64,000 bases of DNA from Streptococcus pseudopneumoniae (GCF_001073085.1 NZ_JVFV01000009.1:49922-113921), one strand, 5' to 3'. Positions 40,046 through 50,638 are shown, counted from the first letter of the stretch. The notes: generated by a model not told the origin, from the sequence alone. Made by a program: numbers and translations.

Positions 40046-41317
40046 CTAATCTGCTTGATAAACGATTTGTCCCATACAGATAGTATATTTAACCTGCCCT
40101 TTTAATTGTTCACCAATGAATGGTGAATTAGCTGCTTTAGAAGCAAAATGCGTATCAACGATTCGGTCAGCTTTATCATCGAAAATTGTAATATCAGCTG
40201 GGCCGTTTTCAGCCAAATATCCTGCTTCAAAATTATACAATTTGGCTGGGTTTACTGTCATTTTTCCTAATAATTCCATCAGGGTTAGCTCACCAGCTTC
40301 GACTAAGTAAGTTAAACCGAGTGACAAAGAAGTTTCTAAACCTGTCATACCTGATGGAGCTTTGGTAATATCTTCGACATTCTTTTCATCAGCATGGTGA
40401 GGCGCGTGGTCAGTAGCAATTACAGAAATGACTCCAGATTTAAGCCCTTCAATAACTGCACGACGGTCAGACTCCAGACGAAGAGGTGGATTCATCTTAG
40501 CGTTACTTCCTTTAGTCAAAAGAAGAGCTTCAGTCTTAGAAAAATGCTGAGGTGCTACTTCTGCAGTTACGTTTGCTCCCAAACCTTGAGCGAACTCCAC
40601 AACCTTAACACTTTCTTCCTTGGACAAGTGCTGAATGTGGACATGGGCTTTGGTTGCATAGGCAATCATGACATCACGAGCTATCATAGCGTATTCTGCA
40701 ACCCCGGTAGCACCGCAGATATGGAAATGTTCTTTAGCAATGTTTTCATTAAAACCTAGCGTACCATTCAGTCCAGGATCTTCTTCGTGCAGACTGATAA
40801 AGGTGTTTAACTTTTTAGCCTCTTCCATGGCTTCCTTGACCACTTTACTGCTTTCAAGTGGAATCCCATCATCAGAAAATCCAACAGCTCCAGCTTCTAA
40901 AAGCGACTTAAAGTCTGTCAAATCTTGGCCATTAAAGTTCTTGGTAATTGTTGCTACAGATTTAACGTTGATCTTTTCCTTTGCCGCAGATTGAAGAACT
41001 TCCTGCAAAGTCTCAACATCTGAGATGGTTGGATTGGTATTAGCCATCATAACGACAGTTGTAAATCCACCTGCAGCTGCTGCTAGTGCTCCTGTATGAA
41101 TGTCTTCTTTATGAGTTTGACCAGGTTCACGGAAATGAACATGGATATCCACCAATCCAGGCGCAACTACAAGACCAGTAGCATCTAAGATTTCTGCTCC
41201 TTCTTCTTTAATCTCAGGCGCAATTTTGACAATTCTCCCATCTTTAACCAAGACATCACACACTTGATCCAAACCAGACTTAGGATCCATTACACGGCCG
41301 TTTTTGATTACTAACAT
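40046..41317 (-). CDS. pyrC: Dihydroorotase
   Basis: 423-aa class I dihydroorotase, step three of pyrimidine synthesis: it closes carbamoyl-aspartate to dihydroorotate. The metal-binding motif [18 protein letters not shown] is intact, with ANTNP nearby and the later [12 protein letters not shown] containing the catalytic Asp. RBS AAAGGAG. It stands away from other pyr genes, with mutX and ung upstream, as in pneumococcus. Length is normal. Confidence 0.96.
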   Translation of the reverse strand: MLVIKNGRVMDPKSGLDQVCDVLVKDGRIVKIAPEIKEEGAEILDATGLVVAPGLVDIHVHFREPGQTHKEDIHTGALAAAAGGFTTVVMMANTNPTISDVETLQEVLQSAAKEKINVKSVATITKNFNGQDLTDFKSLLEAGAVGFSDDGIPLESSKVVKEAMEEAKKLNTFISLHEEDPGLNGTLGFNENIAKEHFHICGATGVAEYAMIARDVMIAYATKAHVHIQHLSKEESVKVVEFAQGLGANVTAEVAPQHFSKTEALLLTKGSNAKMNPPLRLESDRRAVIEGLKSGVISVIATDHAPHHADEKNVEDITKAPSGMTGLETSLSLGLTYLVEAGELTLMELLGKMTVNPAKLYNFEAGYLAENGPADITIFDDKADRIVDTHFASKAANSPFIGEQLKGQVKYTICMGQIVYQAD

Positions 41318-41329
41318 CGCTTTACTCCT

Positions 41330-41794
41330 TTATTCGTAGAAATCCACTTGAGTGTCCAATAATTTATCACCATCATAGACAAATTTGGCTGAAAAGAATG
41401 GTTTATCTTCTAAAAGCCACTCGACAAAGGTATGATCCCCTTCCCAAGTCGGCTTGCTGAGAACCTCATCGTAAGGAACCCATTCTAAGGTCCCTTCATT
41501 ACAGTCAATCAACTCCCCTTCAAACTCAGTTACCTTAAATACATAGGTGTACCAGTCTAAGTCAGGAGTAAATTCAGGAAAGGTGATTACACCTTTAAGA
41601 ACTGGCTTAGCCTTCAATCCTGTTTCTTCTAAAATCTCGCGGGCAGCACATTCTTGGGGAGTTTCTCCACGCTCTAACTTTCCACCTACGCCGATCCATT
41701 TCCCTTCATGGACATCATTAGGCTTTTTATTGCGATGAAGCATGAGTAGCTCTTTCCCGTTATCAATGTAGCAAATTGTCGCTAACTGAGGCAT
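41330..41794 (-). CDS. mutX: 8-oxo-dGTP diphosphatase (Nudix hydrolase)
   Basis: 154-aa Nudix enzyme that clears oxidised dGTP from the nucleotide pool. A full Nudix box lies at about residues 37-59 (GVGGKLERGETPQ...AREILEETGL). MutX is the streptococcal functional equivalent of MutT. It is 9 bp from ung upstream and 12 bp from pyrC downstream, so two DNA-damage-avoidance enzymes share a transcript. RBS AAGGAGAA. Confidence 0.93.
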   Translation of the reverse strand: MPQLATICYIDNGKELLMLHRNKKPNDVHEGKWIGVGGKLERGETPQECAAREILEETGLKAKPVLKGVITFPEFTPDLDWYTYVFKVTEFEGELIDCNEGTLEWVPYDEVLSKPTWEGDHTFVEWLLEDKPFFSAKFVYDGDKLLDTQVDFYE

Positions 41795-41803
41795 ATTTTC
41801 TCC

Positions 41804-42457
41804 TTATCTAAGCCAATCAATTGGCTCTTGTCCACTTTCTTTTAAGAATTCATTGGCCTTGGTAAAAGGCTTGGAACCCCAAAATCCTCTGTAAACTGAA
41901 AGAGGACTTGGATGGGCTGACTCGATAATCAAGTGTTGAGGATTGGTAACCAAGGACTTCTTCTTACGTGCATAAGCTCCCCAGAGTACAAAAACGACTG
42001 GTCTATCTAGATTATTGACAACCTTAATCACAGCATCTGTAAAAGGTTCCCATATCTGACCAGCATGACCATTTGCCTGGCCAGCAGGGACAGTCAAGCA
42101 AGCATTGAGAAGCAAGACTCCCTGCTCTGCCCAAGAGGTCAAGTCATGGGATTCCTTAACACCAAGATCATCTGACAATTCTTTCAAGATATTTTGCAGG
42201 GATGGCGGAGCTGGGATAGAGTCAGGTACAGAAAAACTCAAACCCTGCGCCTGACCTGGCCCATGATAGGGGTCTTGCCCCAGAATCACTACCTTAACCT
42301 CTTCCAGAGGGGTCGTCAAAAGAGCCTGAAAAACCTTTTCCTTAGGTGGATAAACAGTCCCATGAGCATAAACCTGCTCCATAAAGTGATTGATTTTCCC
42401 AAAATAACCTTCAGGTAATTGCTCTTTAATCAAAGCATGCCAAGATGAGTGTTCCAT
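41804..42457 (-). CDS. ung: Uracil-DNA glycosylase
   Basis: 217-aa family 1 enzyme that removes uracil from DNA. The water-activating motif [13 protein letters not shown] carries D62 and Y64, and the DNA-intercalating [13 protein letters not shown] motif is near residue 181. Length is standard. RBS AAGGAG is 10 bp from the ATG. First gene of the ung-mutX-pyrC-small protein-MATE run. Confidence 0.97.
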   Translation of the reverse strand: MEHSSWHALIKEQLPEGYFGKINHFMEQVYAHGTVYPPKEKVFQALLTTPLEEVKVVILGQDPYHGPGQAQGLSFSVPDSIPAPPSLQNILKELSDDLGVKESHDLTSWAEQGVLLLNACLTVPAGQANGHAGQIWEPFTDAVIKVVNNLDRPVVFVLWGAYARKKKSLVTNPQHLIIESAHPSPLSVYRGFWGSKPFTKANEFLKESGQEPIDWLR

Positions 42458-42518
42458 AGCCGACTCCTTCGTTAATACTGTCTCTATTATAGCAAAAAGT
42501 GGCTATCTAAACCACTTT

Positions 42519-43211
42519 TTACAGTTTGTCTAAGATTTCTAGCAGAGCCTGATAAGAGTCGACTTCATAAGTTGGCTGAGCTTGTGTCTTATTTTCCAGA
42601 TGATGAGGATTATACCAGATGGTATCGATGCCAGCATTATTTCCACCTTGAATATCAGCTGACAAAGAATCACCAATCATAAGGGTCTGATTTTTATCAA
42701 AATTAGGGATACGAGCTCCAATTTTTTCATAAAATTCAGCATCTGGTTTTTGGGTATGGAGTTGCTCTGAAATGAAGATTTCCTTGAAAAATGGTGCAAT
42801 TCCAGATTGTTCCAAACGACCTGTCTGAATATAGGTGATTCCATTTGTCGCAGCATAGAGTTCATAGCCCTTACTTATCAATTTTTTTAATAAATCTTCC
42901 ACGCCTGAGAAAGTCTGCCCCTGTTTTGATAGGAAAAACTGGTAGCGCTCTGCTAAGTAAGACCCATCTTTTTCAATGCCAAAGTGAGCAAACAATTTTG
43001 CAAAACGAGTGTTTATCAATTCTGATTTTGTGATTTTTTTCTGTTCCAAATCCTTCCAAAGAGCCTTGTTCATGGGCACATAATAATCTTTGTAAGCTTG
43101 GATATCCTCTACTCCTTCTTCTTTTAGGAGTTGCGATAAGGCAATATCTTCTGCAGCATCAAAATCGAGTAGTGTGTGATCGAGGTCGAAGAGTAGAAAT
43201 TTGTATTTCAA
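42519..43211 (-). CDS. HAD-family phosphatase, YjjG type (noncanonical pyrimidine nucleotidase)
   Basis: 230-aa HAD hydrolase. Catalytic motif FDLDHTLLDFD has D9 and D11; later come ATNGITYIQTGRLEQSGI (motif II), QKPDAEFYEKIG with the Lys, and MIGDSLSADIQGG (motif IV). YjjG-type enzymes dephosphorylate damaged or unusual pyrimidine nucleotides, which would fit the ung-mutX neighbourhood. I take TTG 43211 as start because AAAGGAAG is about 10 bp upstream and the conserved core then begins at once; the 17 extra codons up to 43262 are unlike the family. Confidence 0.88.
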   Translation of the reverse strand: MKYKFLLFDLDHTLLDFDAAEDIALSQLLKEEGVEDIQAYKDYYVPMNKALWKDLEQKKITKSELINTRFAKLFAHFGIEKDGSYLAERYQFFLSKQGQTFSGVEDLLKKLISKGYELYAATNGITYIQTGRLEQSGIAPFFKEIFISEQLHTQKPDAEFYEKIGARIPNFDKNQTLMIGDSLSADIQGGNNAGIDTIWYNPHHLENKTQAQPTYEVDSYQALLEILDKL

Positions 43212-43284
43212 TTTAAAAAACTTCCTTTCTTTGGGGACAAAGAGTGGGACTAAATGATTCAAATAAATTTAAAAAATTTCACCT

Positions 43285-43629
43285 CTACTTATTGAATAAC
43301 TTAGCCCAATTCTGCGTAGAATTTAAAATTCTTGAGACATAAACCTCATATTTGTCGATATAATATAAAGCTAAGTAATTTTCAATAGGCATATATCGGT
43401 AACGTTTTCCGTCATTTGTTAATTCACCATAACCTCGACTCGATACCAAAGGACATGCTTCTGGAAAGATTTCTAAAGTTTCTAGTGCCGTTAGAATAAG
43501 GTCTAGTTTACTATCGGCAGATTGTTGGCTATAAAAATTCAGTACAATATAATCATGTATTTCTCTCAAGTCTTTCTTAGCTTGATCCGTAAGAGAAACA
43601 TGGTAACATTTATGATTACTCAAGGCCAA
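43285..43629 (-). CDS. RelE/ParE-type toxin of a type II toxin-antitoxin pair
   Basis: 114-aa toxin of the RelE/ParE superfamily: VSLTDQAKKDLREIHDYIVLNF at the N-terminus, a helical middle, then YRYMPIENYLALYYIDKYEVYVSRILNSTQNW at the end, which contains the core beta strands. Family members cleave mRNA at the ribosome or inhibit gyrase; the group cannot be fixed from sequence alone. The start overlaps the antitoxin gene by 14 bp, the standard antitoxin-first order. Confidence 0.88.
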   Translation of the reverse strand: MALSNHKCYHVSLTDQAKKDLREIHDYIVLNFYSQQSADSKLDLILTALETLEIFPEACPLVSSRGYGELTNDGKRYRYMPIENYLALYYIDKYEVYVSRILNSTQNWAKLFNK

Positions 43630-43909
43630 ATTCCTTTCTTACATCTGCCAAAGACGTTAGTTTACCTTGCTCAATTTCTTGATGTCCCATCAAGATTTCC
43701 TTTTTCAAGTCTTCAAAAGCAACCTGATATTGGGTCTCTTGTGAATCACTAAATACGAATTCTTTAGGATCAACTGCACCTGTCGCAATTTTACGAAGTG
43801 CAGCATTAAAGATATCTGACATGGTTAACTTTTCATCAGCTAAGATTTCTTTCGTTTGTTGGTAAAAAGTCGAATCTGCTCTAAAATTAACAGGTTGAGT
43901 ATTTGCCAT
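43616..43909 (-). CDS. RelB/DinJ-family antitoxin
   Basis: 97-aa antitoxin. The N-terminus (TQPVNFRADSTFYQQTKEILADEKLTMSDIFNAALRKIA) is a ribbon-helix-helix DNA-binding domain of the RelB/DinJ type, and the C-terminal half should wrap the toxin. It overlaps the toxin gene by 14 bp. RBS AAGAGGTATTA on the - strand. It should repress its own promoter, located between 43910 and the pta stop. Confidence 0.9.
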   Translation of the reverse strand: MANTQPVNFRADSTFYQQTKEILADEKLTMSDIFNAALRKIATGAVDPKEFVFSDSQETQYQVAFEDLKKEILMGHQEIEQGKLTSLADVRKEFGLE

Positions 43910-44013
43910 GATTAATACCTCTTTGTAAAGATGATTTGTAAATACATTTTATCATCTTTAGATTTTAAATTCAACGAAAAGCTCCTTTAACAGAAAAGGA
44001 GCTATCTTGTATT

Positions 44014-44988
44014 TTATTGGTGTACAGCTTGGGCTGCTGTGATAAGAGTAAGTTTGAAGACGTCGTCTGAATTACATCCACGAGAAAGGTCATTAACTGG
44101 TTTGTTCAAACCTTGCAATACTGGACCAACCGCTGCAAATCCACCGAGACGTTCTGCCATCTTGTAACCAATATTCCCTGCTTCAATACCTGGGAAGATA
44201 AAGACGTTTGCTTGTCCAGCAACCTTACTTCCTGGTGCTTTAAGAGCAGCTGTTTCTGGAACGAAGGCAGCATCAAATTGCAATTCCCCATCAATTTCAA
44301 GGTCAGGACGAAGATCATGAGCAATCTTAGTTGCTTCAACAACTTTATCTACGCTTTCACCAAAACCAGAACCTTTAGTTGAATAGCTTAGCATCGCAAT
44401 TTTGGGTTCGATACCGAACATCTTAGCTGTGATAGCAGAGTTAATCGCGATTTCTGCCAATGCTTCAGCATCAGGATTGATATTGATGGCACAGTCACCA
44501 AATAGGTAACGCTCAGTGCCACGAACCATAAGGAAGGCACCTGAAGTACGACTAACATTTGGGCGTGTTTTAATGATTTGAAGGGCTGGGCGAACAGTTG
44601 CCGCAGTAGAGTGAATAGCTCCTGAAACCATTCCATCTACCAAGCCCATGTATACCAACATAACACCAAAATAGTTCACGTCTTTAACCAAGATTTCGCG
44701 AGCTTCTTCTTCAGTCATTCTTCCTTTACGACGTTCTACAAGTGATGCTACCATGTCTTCAAATTGAGGGTAATGTGCAGGATCGATTACTTCATAACCA
44801 TCCATGATTCCTTCGATTTCAAGATAGATTTTAATTTTATCAGGATTTCCAAGTAGGACAGGAATAACTTCTGTTTCTTTTACGATGCGTTTTGTTGCTT
44901 GAAGAATACGTGGTTCTTCACCTTCAGGCAAAACAATACGTGCATTTTTACCAACTAGGTTGGCTTTCAAACTTTCAAAAACTTCCAT
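44014..44988 (-). CDS. pta: Phosphate acetyltransferase
   Basis: 324-aa enzyme converting acetyl-CoA and phosphate to acetyl phosphate and CoA. Family signatures: IVLPEGEEPRILQAT at the start, GMVSGAIHSTAATVRPALQIIKT in the middle, SYSTKGSGFGESVDKV and DGELQFDAAFVP, ending in NDLSRGCNSDDVF. It links the pyruvate dehydrogenase product to ATP formation via acetate kinase. The start lies 6 bp after the pseudouridine synthase gene, making it the last gene of relQ-nadK-rlu-pta, an order shared with pneumococcus. Confidence 0.96.
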   Translation of the reverse strand: MEVFESLKANLVGKNARIVLPEGEEPRILQATKRIVKETEVIPVLLGNPDKIKIYLEIEGIMDGYEVIDPAHYPQFEDMVASLVERRKGRMTEEEAREILVKDVNYFGVMLVYMGLVDGMVSGAIHSTAATVRPALQIIKTRPNVSRTSGAFLMVRGTERYLFGDCAININPDAEALAEIAINSAITAKMFGIEPKIAMLSYSTKGSGFGESVDKVVEATKIAHDLRPDLEIDGELQFDAAFVPETAALKAPGSKVAGQANVFIFPGIEAGNIGYKMAERLGGFAAVGPVLQGLNKPVNDLSRGCNSDDVFKLTLITAAQAVHQ

Positions 44989-44994
44989 GAGTTT

Positions 44995-45903
44995 TTACTC
45001 CTTTTTAGATAAATTATTATTTGATAACTGAGTTATAAGATTCTTAAAATCATCCGGCAGTGGACTTTCCATCTCCAACTGCTCTTCAAGAAAAGGATGA
45101 TAAAACGATAAGTAATGGCAATGCAGAGCTTGACGCTCTATGCCATGTTTAAGACTACCACCATATAGGTCATCGCCAAGCAAAGGGAAACCTATATGAG
45201 AGAAATGAACACGAATCTGGTGGGTCCTTCCCGTATGTAGGCGAATATCAACTAGATGAATATTGCCATAAGACTCCACTATACGATAGGAGGTATGAGC
45301 ATATTTACCACCTTTTGCCACTCGTCTAGTGATAATGGAATCTTCATCTCGAGCAATCGGTGCAATGATTTCACCTTGAGGATCCAGAAACCCATCTCCT
45401 TTAACTAAAGCAAAATAACGCTTTTCAATAGCTTTCTTCTGCAACTGCTTGTCTAGTCTAGCATGGGCATATCCGTGTTTAGCAAAAAGCATGAGGCCCG
45501 AAGTATCTCGATCTAGTCTGGTTACAATGTGGACCTGTTGATTTTCATAGTTCTGATTCACATAGTAGCCCTTGATAAAGTTAGCGATGGTATTGGAATG
45601 ATTGACACTAGGAATCGAGGCCACACCAAAGGGTTTGTTTAAAATCAAGAAATGATCATCTTCAAACAGAATATCCAGTGGATAATCAATGGCTTCCAGT
45701 GTCTCGAAACCTTCCTCAGGAGAAATGTCGATGACAACCACATCCCCAATATCTAAGAGATAGGTTGCATTTTGTGGATGACCGTTTACGCGAATATCTC
45801 CACCTCGAAACTTGATTTTGGCAAGTAAACTTTTCGAGACTTCGTGTTTTTTTAAAAAGGTCTTTACCTTGACATGTTCGTCAGCAATAAATTCAAACCT
45901 CAT
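44995..45903 (-). CDS. RluA-family pseudouridine synthase
   Basis: 302-aa enzyme that isomerises uridine in rRNA or tRNA. It has an S4-like N-terminal domain (residues about 13-75) and the catalytic motif [16 protein letters not shown] with the essential Asp; later [27 protein letters not shown] is fully conserved. The usual leading His of HRLD is Thr here. Target sites are not predictable; RluD-like is the nearest label. Overlaps nadK by 4 bp (ATGA), so coupled. Confidence 0.93.
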   Translation of the reverse strand: MRFEFIADEHVKVKTFLKKHEVSKSLLAKIKFRGGDIRVNGHPQNATYLLDIGDVVVIDISPEEGFETLEAIDYPLDILFEDDHFLILNKPFGVASIPSVNHSNTIANFIKGYYVNQNYENQQVHIVTRLDRDTSGLMLFAKHGYAHARLDKQLQKKAIEKRYFALVKGDGFLDPQGEIIAPIARDEDSIITRRVAKGGKYAHTSYRIVESYGNIHLVDIRLHTGRTHQIRVHFSHIGFPLLGDDLYGGSLKHGIERQALHCHYLSFYHPFLEEQLEMESPLPDDFKNLITQLSNNNLSKKE

Positions 45904-46718
45904 TCATCCACCTCACCAATAAAGGCATCCTTGACACGATTCCAAAAACTAGTATGGCTTGGTGTTGCGACAAAGTGAATCTTGTGGTGGTCTATTTGGT
46001 ATTCTATTCTTTCAATATTACGGTAAGAATAAATGCTATTGTCAACAGAAATCGTATGATAATCATTGCGAGTCGGTATCAATTCAATCTTATCCTTCTT
46101 AGGCACAATGATAGACGAACCTAAGGTTCGGTAGACACGATTGTTGAGACTCGCAATTTCTGTTAATTGTAGGGCCTCAATAGTAGGATGCAAAACTGCT
46201 CCACCAAGAGATTTATTATAAGCTGTACTCCCGGTTGGCGTCGATACCGTCAGGCCATCTCCTCGAAAACGTTCAAATGGCACTTGGTTAATGATAATAT
46301 CGGCAACCATAGTCCTATCAGCTCTCCGAATGCTAGCCTCATTCAAAGCTCGGAAAATCTTCACTTCCCCGTTTTCCAAAAATACCTTTACATTTAACAG
46401 TGGGTAAGACACACGAGCCCCAGTATCTAACTGTAAATTAGTAACCAATTGGTCCAGTTCAAAATCACGGTAGTCTGTATAGAAACCTAAATGACCCGTG
46501 TGAACACCAACGAAGCGAACCTTATCCAGCTGGTCTTCATACTTGTGAAAAGCAGACAAAAGCATCCCATCCCCACCTATGGAAATCACGATATCGGGAT
46601 GTTTATCATTTAATATAAAGTTATTTTTTTTTAGTCGATCTCTTAATTCATATAAGACTCTTTGACTTTGAGGTTTGCGATTAGCGATTAGATCGATTCG
46701 TTTACCTGTATTCTTCAT
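45900..46718 (-). CDS. nadK: NAD kinase
   Basis: 272-aa ATP-NAD kinase, the only route to NADP+. The GGDG motif ([13 protein letters not shown]), an NEASIRR stretch and the loop [20 protein letters not shown] are intact. ATG 46718 gives the length normal for streptococci; a GTG four codons upstream (46730) is possible. Either start lies inside the end of relQ, so translation is coupled. Co-expression of an alarmone synthetase with NAD kinase is conserved in Firmicutes. Confidence 0.96.
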   Translation of the reverse strand: MKNTGKRIDLIANRKPQSQRVLYELRDRLKKNNFILNDKHPDIVISIGGDGMLLSAFHKYEDQLDKVRFVGVHTGHLGFYTDYRDFELDQLVTNLQLDTGARVSYPLLNVKVFLENGEVKIFRALNEASIRRADRTMVADIIINQVPFERFRGDGLTVSTPTGSTAYNKSLGGAVLHPTIEALQLTEIASLNNRVYRTLGSSIIVPKKDKIELIPTRNDYHTISVDNSIYSYRNIERIEYQIDHHKIHFVATPSHTSFWNRVKDAFIGEVDE

Positions 46719-47373
46719 CGGTATCGTCACTATTACCTACCCCGTCATTTAACTTTCTATGCAATGGATCAAAGAGTGCCTGTGCTTCCTGGATATCATC
46801 ACGAATTTTACTCATTTCTTCATCCAATTGATGGGATATCCTTGCAGTAATTTCCAAGCGTTTCTTAATTTCTTCTGGAAAATCGCCTTGATATTTATAA
46901 TTAAGAGAATGCTCGATGGTAGCCCAGAAATTCATAGCCAAGGTACGAATCTGAATCTCAACCAGAATCGTTCTTGCCCCCTTGATCGTGTCAACAGTAT
47001 ACTCAATAATCAAATGGTAAGAGCGATAGCCTGAAGCCTTTCGATGAGTGATGTAGTCACGTTCTTGTACCACTCTCATGTCTTGCCTCTTACGAAGGAT
47101 GGCAACAACCTCGCTCACGTCATCTACAAATTGAACCATGACGCGTAAACCTGCAATATCTTGCAGGTCCTGTTCCAGCGTATCGTATCCAATCCCTCGA
47201 CGAGCCATTTTTTCTTTTATACTTTCGATCGGTTTGACTCGACCAGTTACAAACTCAATTGGAGAATGTTTATTTTGTTTGCGGTATTGTTTTCGAATAC
47301 CTCGGAGTTTTATCTTCAGCTCTCCGACAGCCTGAATGTAAGGATCTAAAAATTCTTCCCATTCCGTAATCAT
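46702..47373 (-). CDS. relQ: Small alarmone synthetase (GTP pyrophosphokinase)
   Basis: 223-aa single-domain (p)ppGpp synthetase. The RelA/SpoT synthetase domain (about residues 40-190) shows [33 protein letters not shown] with the metal-binding Asp, [15 protein letters not shown] and [23 protein letters not shown]. No hydrolase domain is present, so it only makes alarmone, in response to transcriptional or nucleotide cues. First gene of the relQ-nadK-rlu-pta operon, divergent from the CYTH gene. Confidence 0.96.
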   Translation of the reverse strand: MITEWEEFLDPYIQAVGELKIKLRGIRKQYRKQNKHSPIEFVTGRVKPIESIKEKMARRGIGYDTLEQDLQDIAGLRVMVQFVDDVSEVVAILRKRQDMRVVQERDYITHRKASGYRSYHLIIEYTVDTIKGARTILVEIQIRTLAMNFWATIEHSLNYKYQGDFPEEIKKRLEITARISHQLDEEMSKIRDDIQEAQALFDPLHRKLNDGVGNSDDTDEEYR

Positions 47374-47461
47374 ATATCTTTTTCATCCAATTCTCTATAC
47401 ACTTCGATTTATCTAGTTTTTGATTTTCTAGAAAAAATCTTATACAATAAATACAATGCTT

Positions 47462-47470
47462 ATTATACCA
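47462..47470 (-). promoter_or_regulatory. Extended -10 promoter of the relQ operon
   Basis: On the - strand TGGTATAAT, an extended -10 (TATAAT at 47467-47462), in the 134-bp gap between the divergent relQ and CYTH genes. Confidence 0.6.
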
Positions 47471-47507
47471 TACAATCGCTTTCAAAGATAAGGAAAAAGT
47501 AAAAAAA

Positions 47508-48077
47508 ATGAAACATTTAGAAATTGAAATGAAAACACTTCTAAACAAGGATGAATATCAAAGATTGCAGGATCACTTTTCAGGAATCACACCTATTACA
47601 CAAAAAAATTACTACCTAGATACGCCTGATTTTTACCTTAGACAACATAAAATAGCTATGCGCATTCGTACTTTTGAAAATAGCGCTGAATTGACCATAA
47701 AAATCCCACAAAAAGTTGGAAATATGGAGTACAATCAAGATCTCAGCCTTGAGGAAGCAAACCATTGTCTTAAAGAATGTAAACTTCCACAAGGAATGAT
47801 TCTTGAAGAATTGACTAGCCGTGGACTTTCAACCAATGGCTGGGTAGTGTTAGGTTGCCTAACTACTGTTCGTTACGAAAAGCAAACTCCTATCGGACTC
47901 ATGGCTCTTGATCAAAGCGAATACTTTGATATTGTTGACTATGAGCTTGAATTAGAAGTAGAAGATGGTAAGCAAGGTAGCCTTGATTTCCAAGAATTTT
48001 TACAAGTCAATGAAATCCATTACAAAAAAGCTCCTTCGAAATTGGTTCGTTTTATAGAAAATATGAAAAAATACTGA
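47508..48077 (+). CDS. CYTH-domain protein (triphosphate tunnel metalloenzyme)
   Basis: 189-aa protein. The EXEXK signature is at the N-terminus (HLEIEMKTLL), followed by a tunnel-forming pattern of charged residues (YYLDTPDFYL, AMRIRTFENSAELTIKIPQK, YELELEVED). CYTH enzymes bind triphosphates; bacterial members act as triphosphatases on PPPi or nucleotides, and the exact substrate here is unknown. It is divergent from relQ and upstream of prs, both enzymes of pyrophosphoryl chemistry; the order is conserved in streptococci. RBS AAGGAAAAAG. Confidence 0.9.
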   Translation: MKHLEIEMKTLLNKDEYQRLQDHFSGITPITQKNYYLDTPDFYLRQHKIAMRIRTFENSAELTIKIPQKVGNMEYNQDLSLEEANHCLKECKLPQGMILEELTSRGLSTNGWVVLGCLTTVRYEKQTPIGLMALDQSEYFDIVDYELELEVEDGKQGSLDFQEFLQVNEIHYKKAPSKLVRFIENMKKY

Positions 48078-48201
48078 AATAATCTTCTTTTTTTGATAAA
48101 ATAAAAGGGATAAAAAATAATAGAATCTGTTGTAGAGAGCATTTATCACTAAAAGTGTTTTACTATAGCGATTTACTTAGTTTAAAGAGGACGGTTTATC
48201 G

Positions 48202-49146
48202 ATGTCAGATACAAAAAACATGAAACTTTTCGCACTATCTTCCAACCAGGAAATTGCTCAAAGAATCGCAGATGCTGCGGGTGTTCCACTTGGAAAAGTA
48301 TCTTCACGTCAATTTTCAGATGGTGAAATCCAAGTTAACATCGAAGAAAGTGTTCGTGGATACGATGTTTATATCATCCAATCAACTAGTTATCCAGTAA
48401 ATAACCACTTGATGGAACTCTTGATTATGGTTGATGCTTGTGTTCGTGCTAGTGCTAATACCATTAACGTTGTACTTCCATACTTCGGCTACGCTCGCCA
48501 AGATCGTATCGCTTCTTCACGCGAACCACTTACTGCAAAACTGGTTGCAAATATGTTGGTGAAAGCTGGAGTTAGTCGTGTATTGACTCTTGACCTCCAT
48601 GCCGTTCAGGTTCAAGGATTCTTTGACATTCCTGTAGATAACCTCTATACTATTCCACTTTTTGCAAAACATTACTGTGATAAAGGTTTAACTGGTTCAG
48701 ATGTGGTTGTTATTAGTCCTAAAAACTCTGGTGTAAAACGTGCTCGTAGTCTTGCTGAATATCTTGATGCTCCAATTGCCATCATTGATTATGCACAAGA
48801 TGATTCTGAACGCAGTCAAGGTTATATCATCGGAGATGTCGAAGGTAAAAAGGCAATCTTGATCGATGACATTCTGAACACTGGCCGCACCTTCTCTGAA
48901 GCTGCTAAAATTTTGGAACGCGATGGTGCTACTGAAATCTACGCTGTATCCAGTCATGGATTATTCGTTAACGGTGCAGCAGAGTTATTAGATGCAGCAA
49001 ATATCAAAGAAATATTGGTTACAGATTCTGTTGTGACAGAAAGTAAAAAACCTAAAAACGTACAATACATCACTGCTAGCGAATTGATTGGTGATGCCAT
49101 GGTTCGTATTCATGAAAGAAAACCAGTTAGTCCACTATTTAAATAG
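48202..49146 (+). CDS. prs: Ribose-phosphate pyrophosphokinase
   Basis: 314-aa PRPP synthetase, making the activated ribose for nucleotide, His, Trp and NAD synthesis. Signatures: [34 protein letters not shown] (metal-binding) and the PRPP loop [18 protein letters not shown]. Length is normal. RBS AGAGGAC 7-10 bp before the ATG. The cysteine desulfurase gene starts 15 bp downstream, so cotranscription is likely. Confidence 0.96.
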   Translation: MSDTKNMKLFALSSNQEIAQRIADAAGVPLGKVSSRQFSDGEIQVNIEESVRGYDVYIIQSTSYPVNNHLMELLIMVDACVRASANTINVVLPYFGYARQDRIASSREPLTAKLVANMLVKAGVSRVLTLDLHAVQVQGFFDIPVDNLYTIPLFAKHYCDKGLTGSDVVVISPKNSGVKRARSLAEYLDAPIAIIDYAQDDSERSQGYIIGDVEGKKAILIDDILNTGRTFSEAAKILERDGATEIYAVSSHGLFVNGAAELLDAANIKEILVTDSVVTESKKPKNVQYITASELIGDAMVRIHERKPVSPLFK

Positions 49147-49161
49147 AAATTAGGTGAGTTT

Positions 49162-50277
49162 TTGATTTATTTGGATAATGCTGCTACAACACCCCTGTCA
49201 CCTGCAGCTATCTCAGCAATGACTCAAGTCATGCAAGAAACATATGGGAACCCTTCTAGTATTCATAGCCATGGACGCCAAGCGGGTAAACTATTACGAG
49301 AAGCTCGTCAAGAACTAGCAAGTTTACTAGGAACAAAGCCACAACATATATTCTTTACCACTGGTGGTACTGAAAGCAATAATACTGCTATCATCGGATA
49401 CTGCCTTCGCCATCAAAATCGTGGAAAGCACATTATCACTACTGCGATTGAGCACCATGCTGTTCTAGAACCAATCAAATACTTGGTTGAAAATTTCGGT
49501 TTTGAAGTGACTATTTTACAGCCTGAAAATCAAGAAATTACTGCAGACCAGGTCAAAAATGCACTGCGTGAAGATACCATTCTTGTTTCTACTATGTTTG
49601 CAAACAATGAAACTGGTACACTTTTACCTGTTGCTGAAATTGGTGAAGTTCTAAAAAATCATCCAGCCGTCTATCATGTCGATGCGGTTCAGGCAGTTGG
49701 AAAACTAGAAATTCTTCCCGAAAAATTGGGAATTGATTTTCTTAGCGCTTCTGCACACAAATTTTATGGTCCAAAAGGCATTGGATTTCTCTATGCTGCA
49801 TCTACAGATTTTGATTCCTACCTTCATGGTGGTGATCAAGAGCAGAAAAAAAGAGCTGGAACAGAAAATCTTCCTGCCATTGTGGGAATGGTAGCAGCTC
49901 TAAAGGATGATCTTGAAAACCAAGAACAAAACTTTAAAAAGGTTCAAAAACTAAAAGAAACATTCTTAAAGGAAATGGCTGACACAGACTATTATCTCAA
50001 TCAAGGGAAAGACCAGCTACCTTATGTCCTTAATATTGGATTTCCAGGTCAACGTAATGATCTACTACTCCTTCGTCTAGATCTTGAAGGGATTTCTATT
50101 TCAACTGGCTCTGCTTGTACTGCAGGTGTCGTTCAGGTCAGTCATGTTCTTCAGGCTTTCTACGGAGAAGACTCGCCTCGCTTACATGAATCCGTTCGCG
50201 TCAGCATTTCACCTAAAAATACAGAACAAGAGATGATAACTCTCGCCAATACTCTTAAAAATATCATTGGAGGATAA
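49162..50277 (+). CDS. Cysteine desulfurase, NifS/IscS type
   Basis: 371-aa PLP enzyme that takes sulfur from cysteine to make alanine and a persulfide. PLP lysine in SASAHKFYGPKGIGFLY, active Cys in STGSACTAGVVQ near residue 317, and the N-terminal IYLDNAATTPLSPAA. TTG 49162 is the start, with TAGGTGAG upstream. Next to prs and a DUF1831 gene as in other streptococci, where it is thought to serve tRNA thiolation or NAD-related enzymes rather than the SUF pathway. The acceptor is unknown. Confidence 0.92.
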   Translation: MIYLDNAATTPLSPAAISAMTQVMQETYGNPSSIHSHGRQAGKLLREARQELASLLGTKPQHIFFTTGGTESNNTAIIGYCLRHQNRGKHIITTAIEHHAVLEPIKYLVENFGFEVTILQPENQEITADQVKNALREDTILVSTMFANNETGTLLPVAEIGEVLKNHPAVYHVDAVQAVGKLEILPEKLGIDFLSASAHKFYGPKGIGFLYAASTDFDSYLHGGDQEQKKRAGTENLPAIVGMVAALKDDLENQEQNFKKVQKLKETFLKEMADTDYYLNQGKDQLPYVLNIGFPGQRNDLLLLRLDLEGISISTGSACTAGVVQVSHVLQAFYGEDSPRLHESVRVSISPKNTEQEMITLANTLKNIIGG

Positions 50278-50281
50278 CTCA

Positions 50282-50629
50282 ATGGCATTCGAAAAAACCA
50301 TTAGTCTTAAAAATTGCCGTTATGATTACACACTTAGCCCAACCGTCAAAAAGTTCACTCTAAAAGATAATACTTTTTTTGAAACTAAAGTTGGGAACTA
50401 TGAACTGACACGTCTTCTTGAAAAAGTCCCAAATAGTGGAGAAGGGTTCCAGCTTAAGATTATCATCAACAGAGACCTGACAGGTGCAAAAATCAATATC
50501 ACAGATAAATTTGGCCTTCGTTTAGTTGACATTTTTAAGTCTGAGGAAACACATATTCACCAAGAGAAATTCTACTTCTTGATGGATAGTCTTGTTGAAC
50601 GTGGTGTATTTACAAAAAGTGAAAGATAA
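50282..50629 (+). CDS. DUF1831-family protein
   Basis: 115-aa cytoplasmic protein of unknown function. ATG 50282 is favoured (GGAGGATAACTC just upstream), 4 bp after the desulfurase stop; TTG 50267 would lack an RBS. Sequence MAFEKTISLKNCRYDYTLSP with KVGNYELTRLLEKVPNSGEGFQLKI matches the family often found next to cysteine desulfurases in lactic acid bacteria, so an accessory role in sulfur handling is possible. Confidence 0.85.
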   Translation: MAFEKTISLKNCRYDYTLSPTVKKFTLKDNTFFETKVGNYELTRLLEKVPNSGEGFQLKIIINRDLTGAKINITDKFGLRLVDIFKSEETHIHQEKFYFLMDSLVERGVFTKSER

Positions 50630-50638
50630 AAGGTCGTT

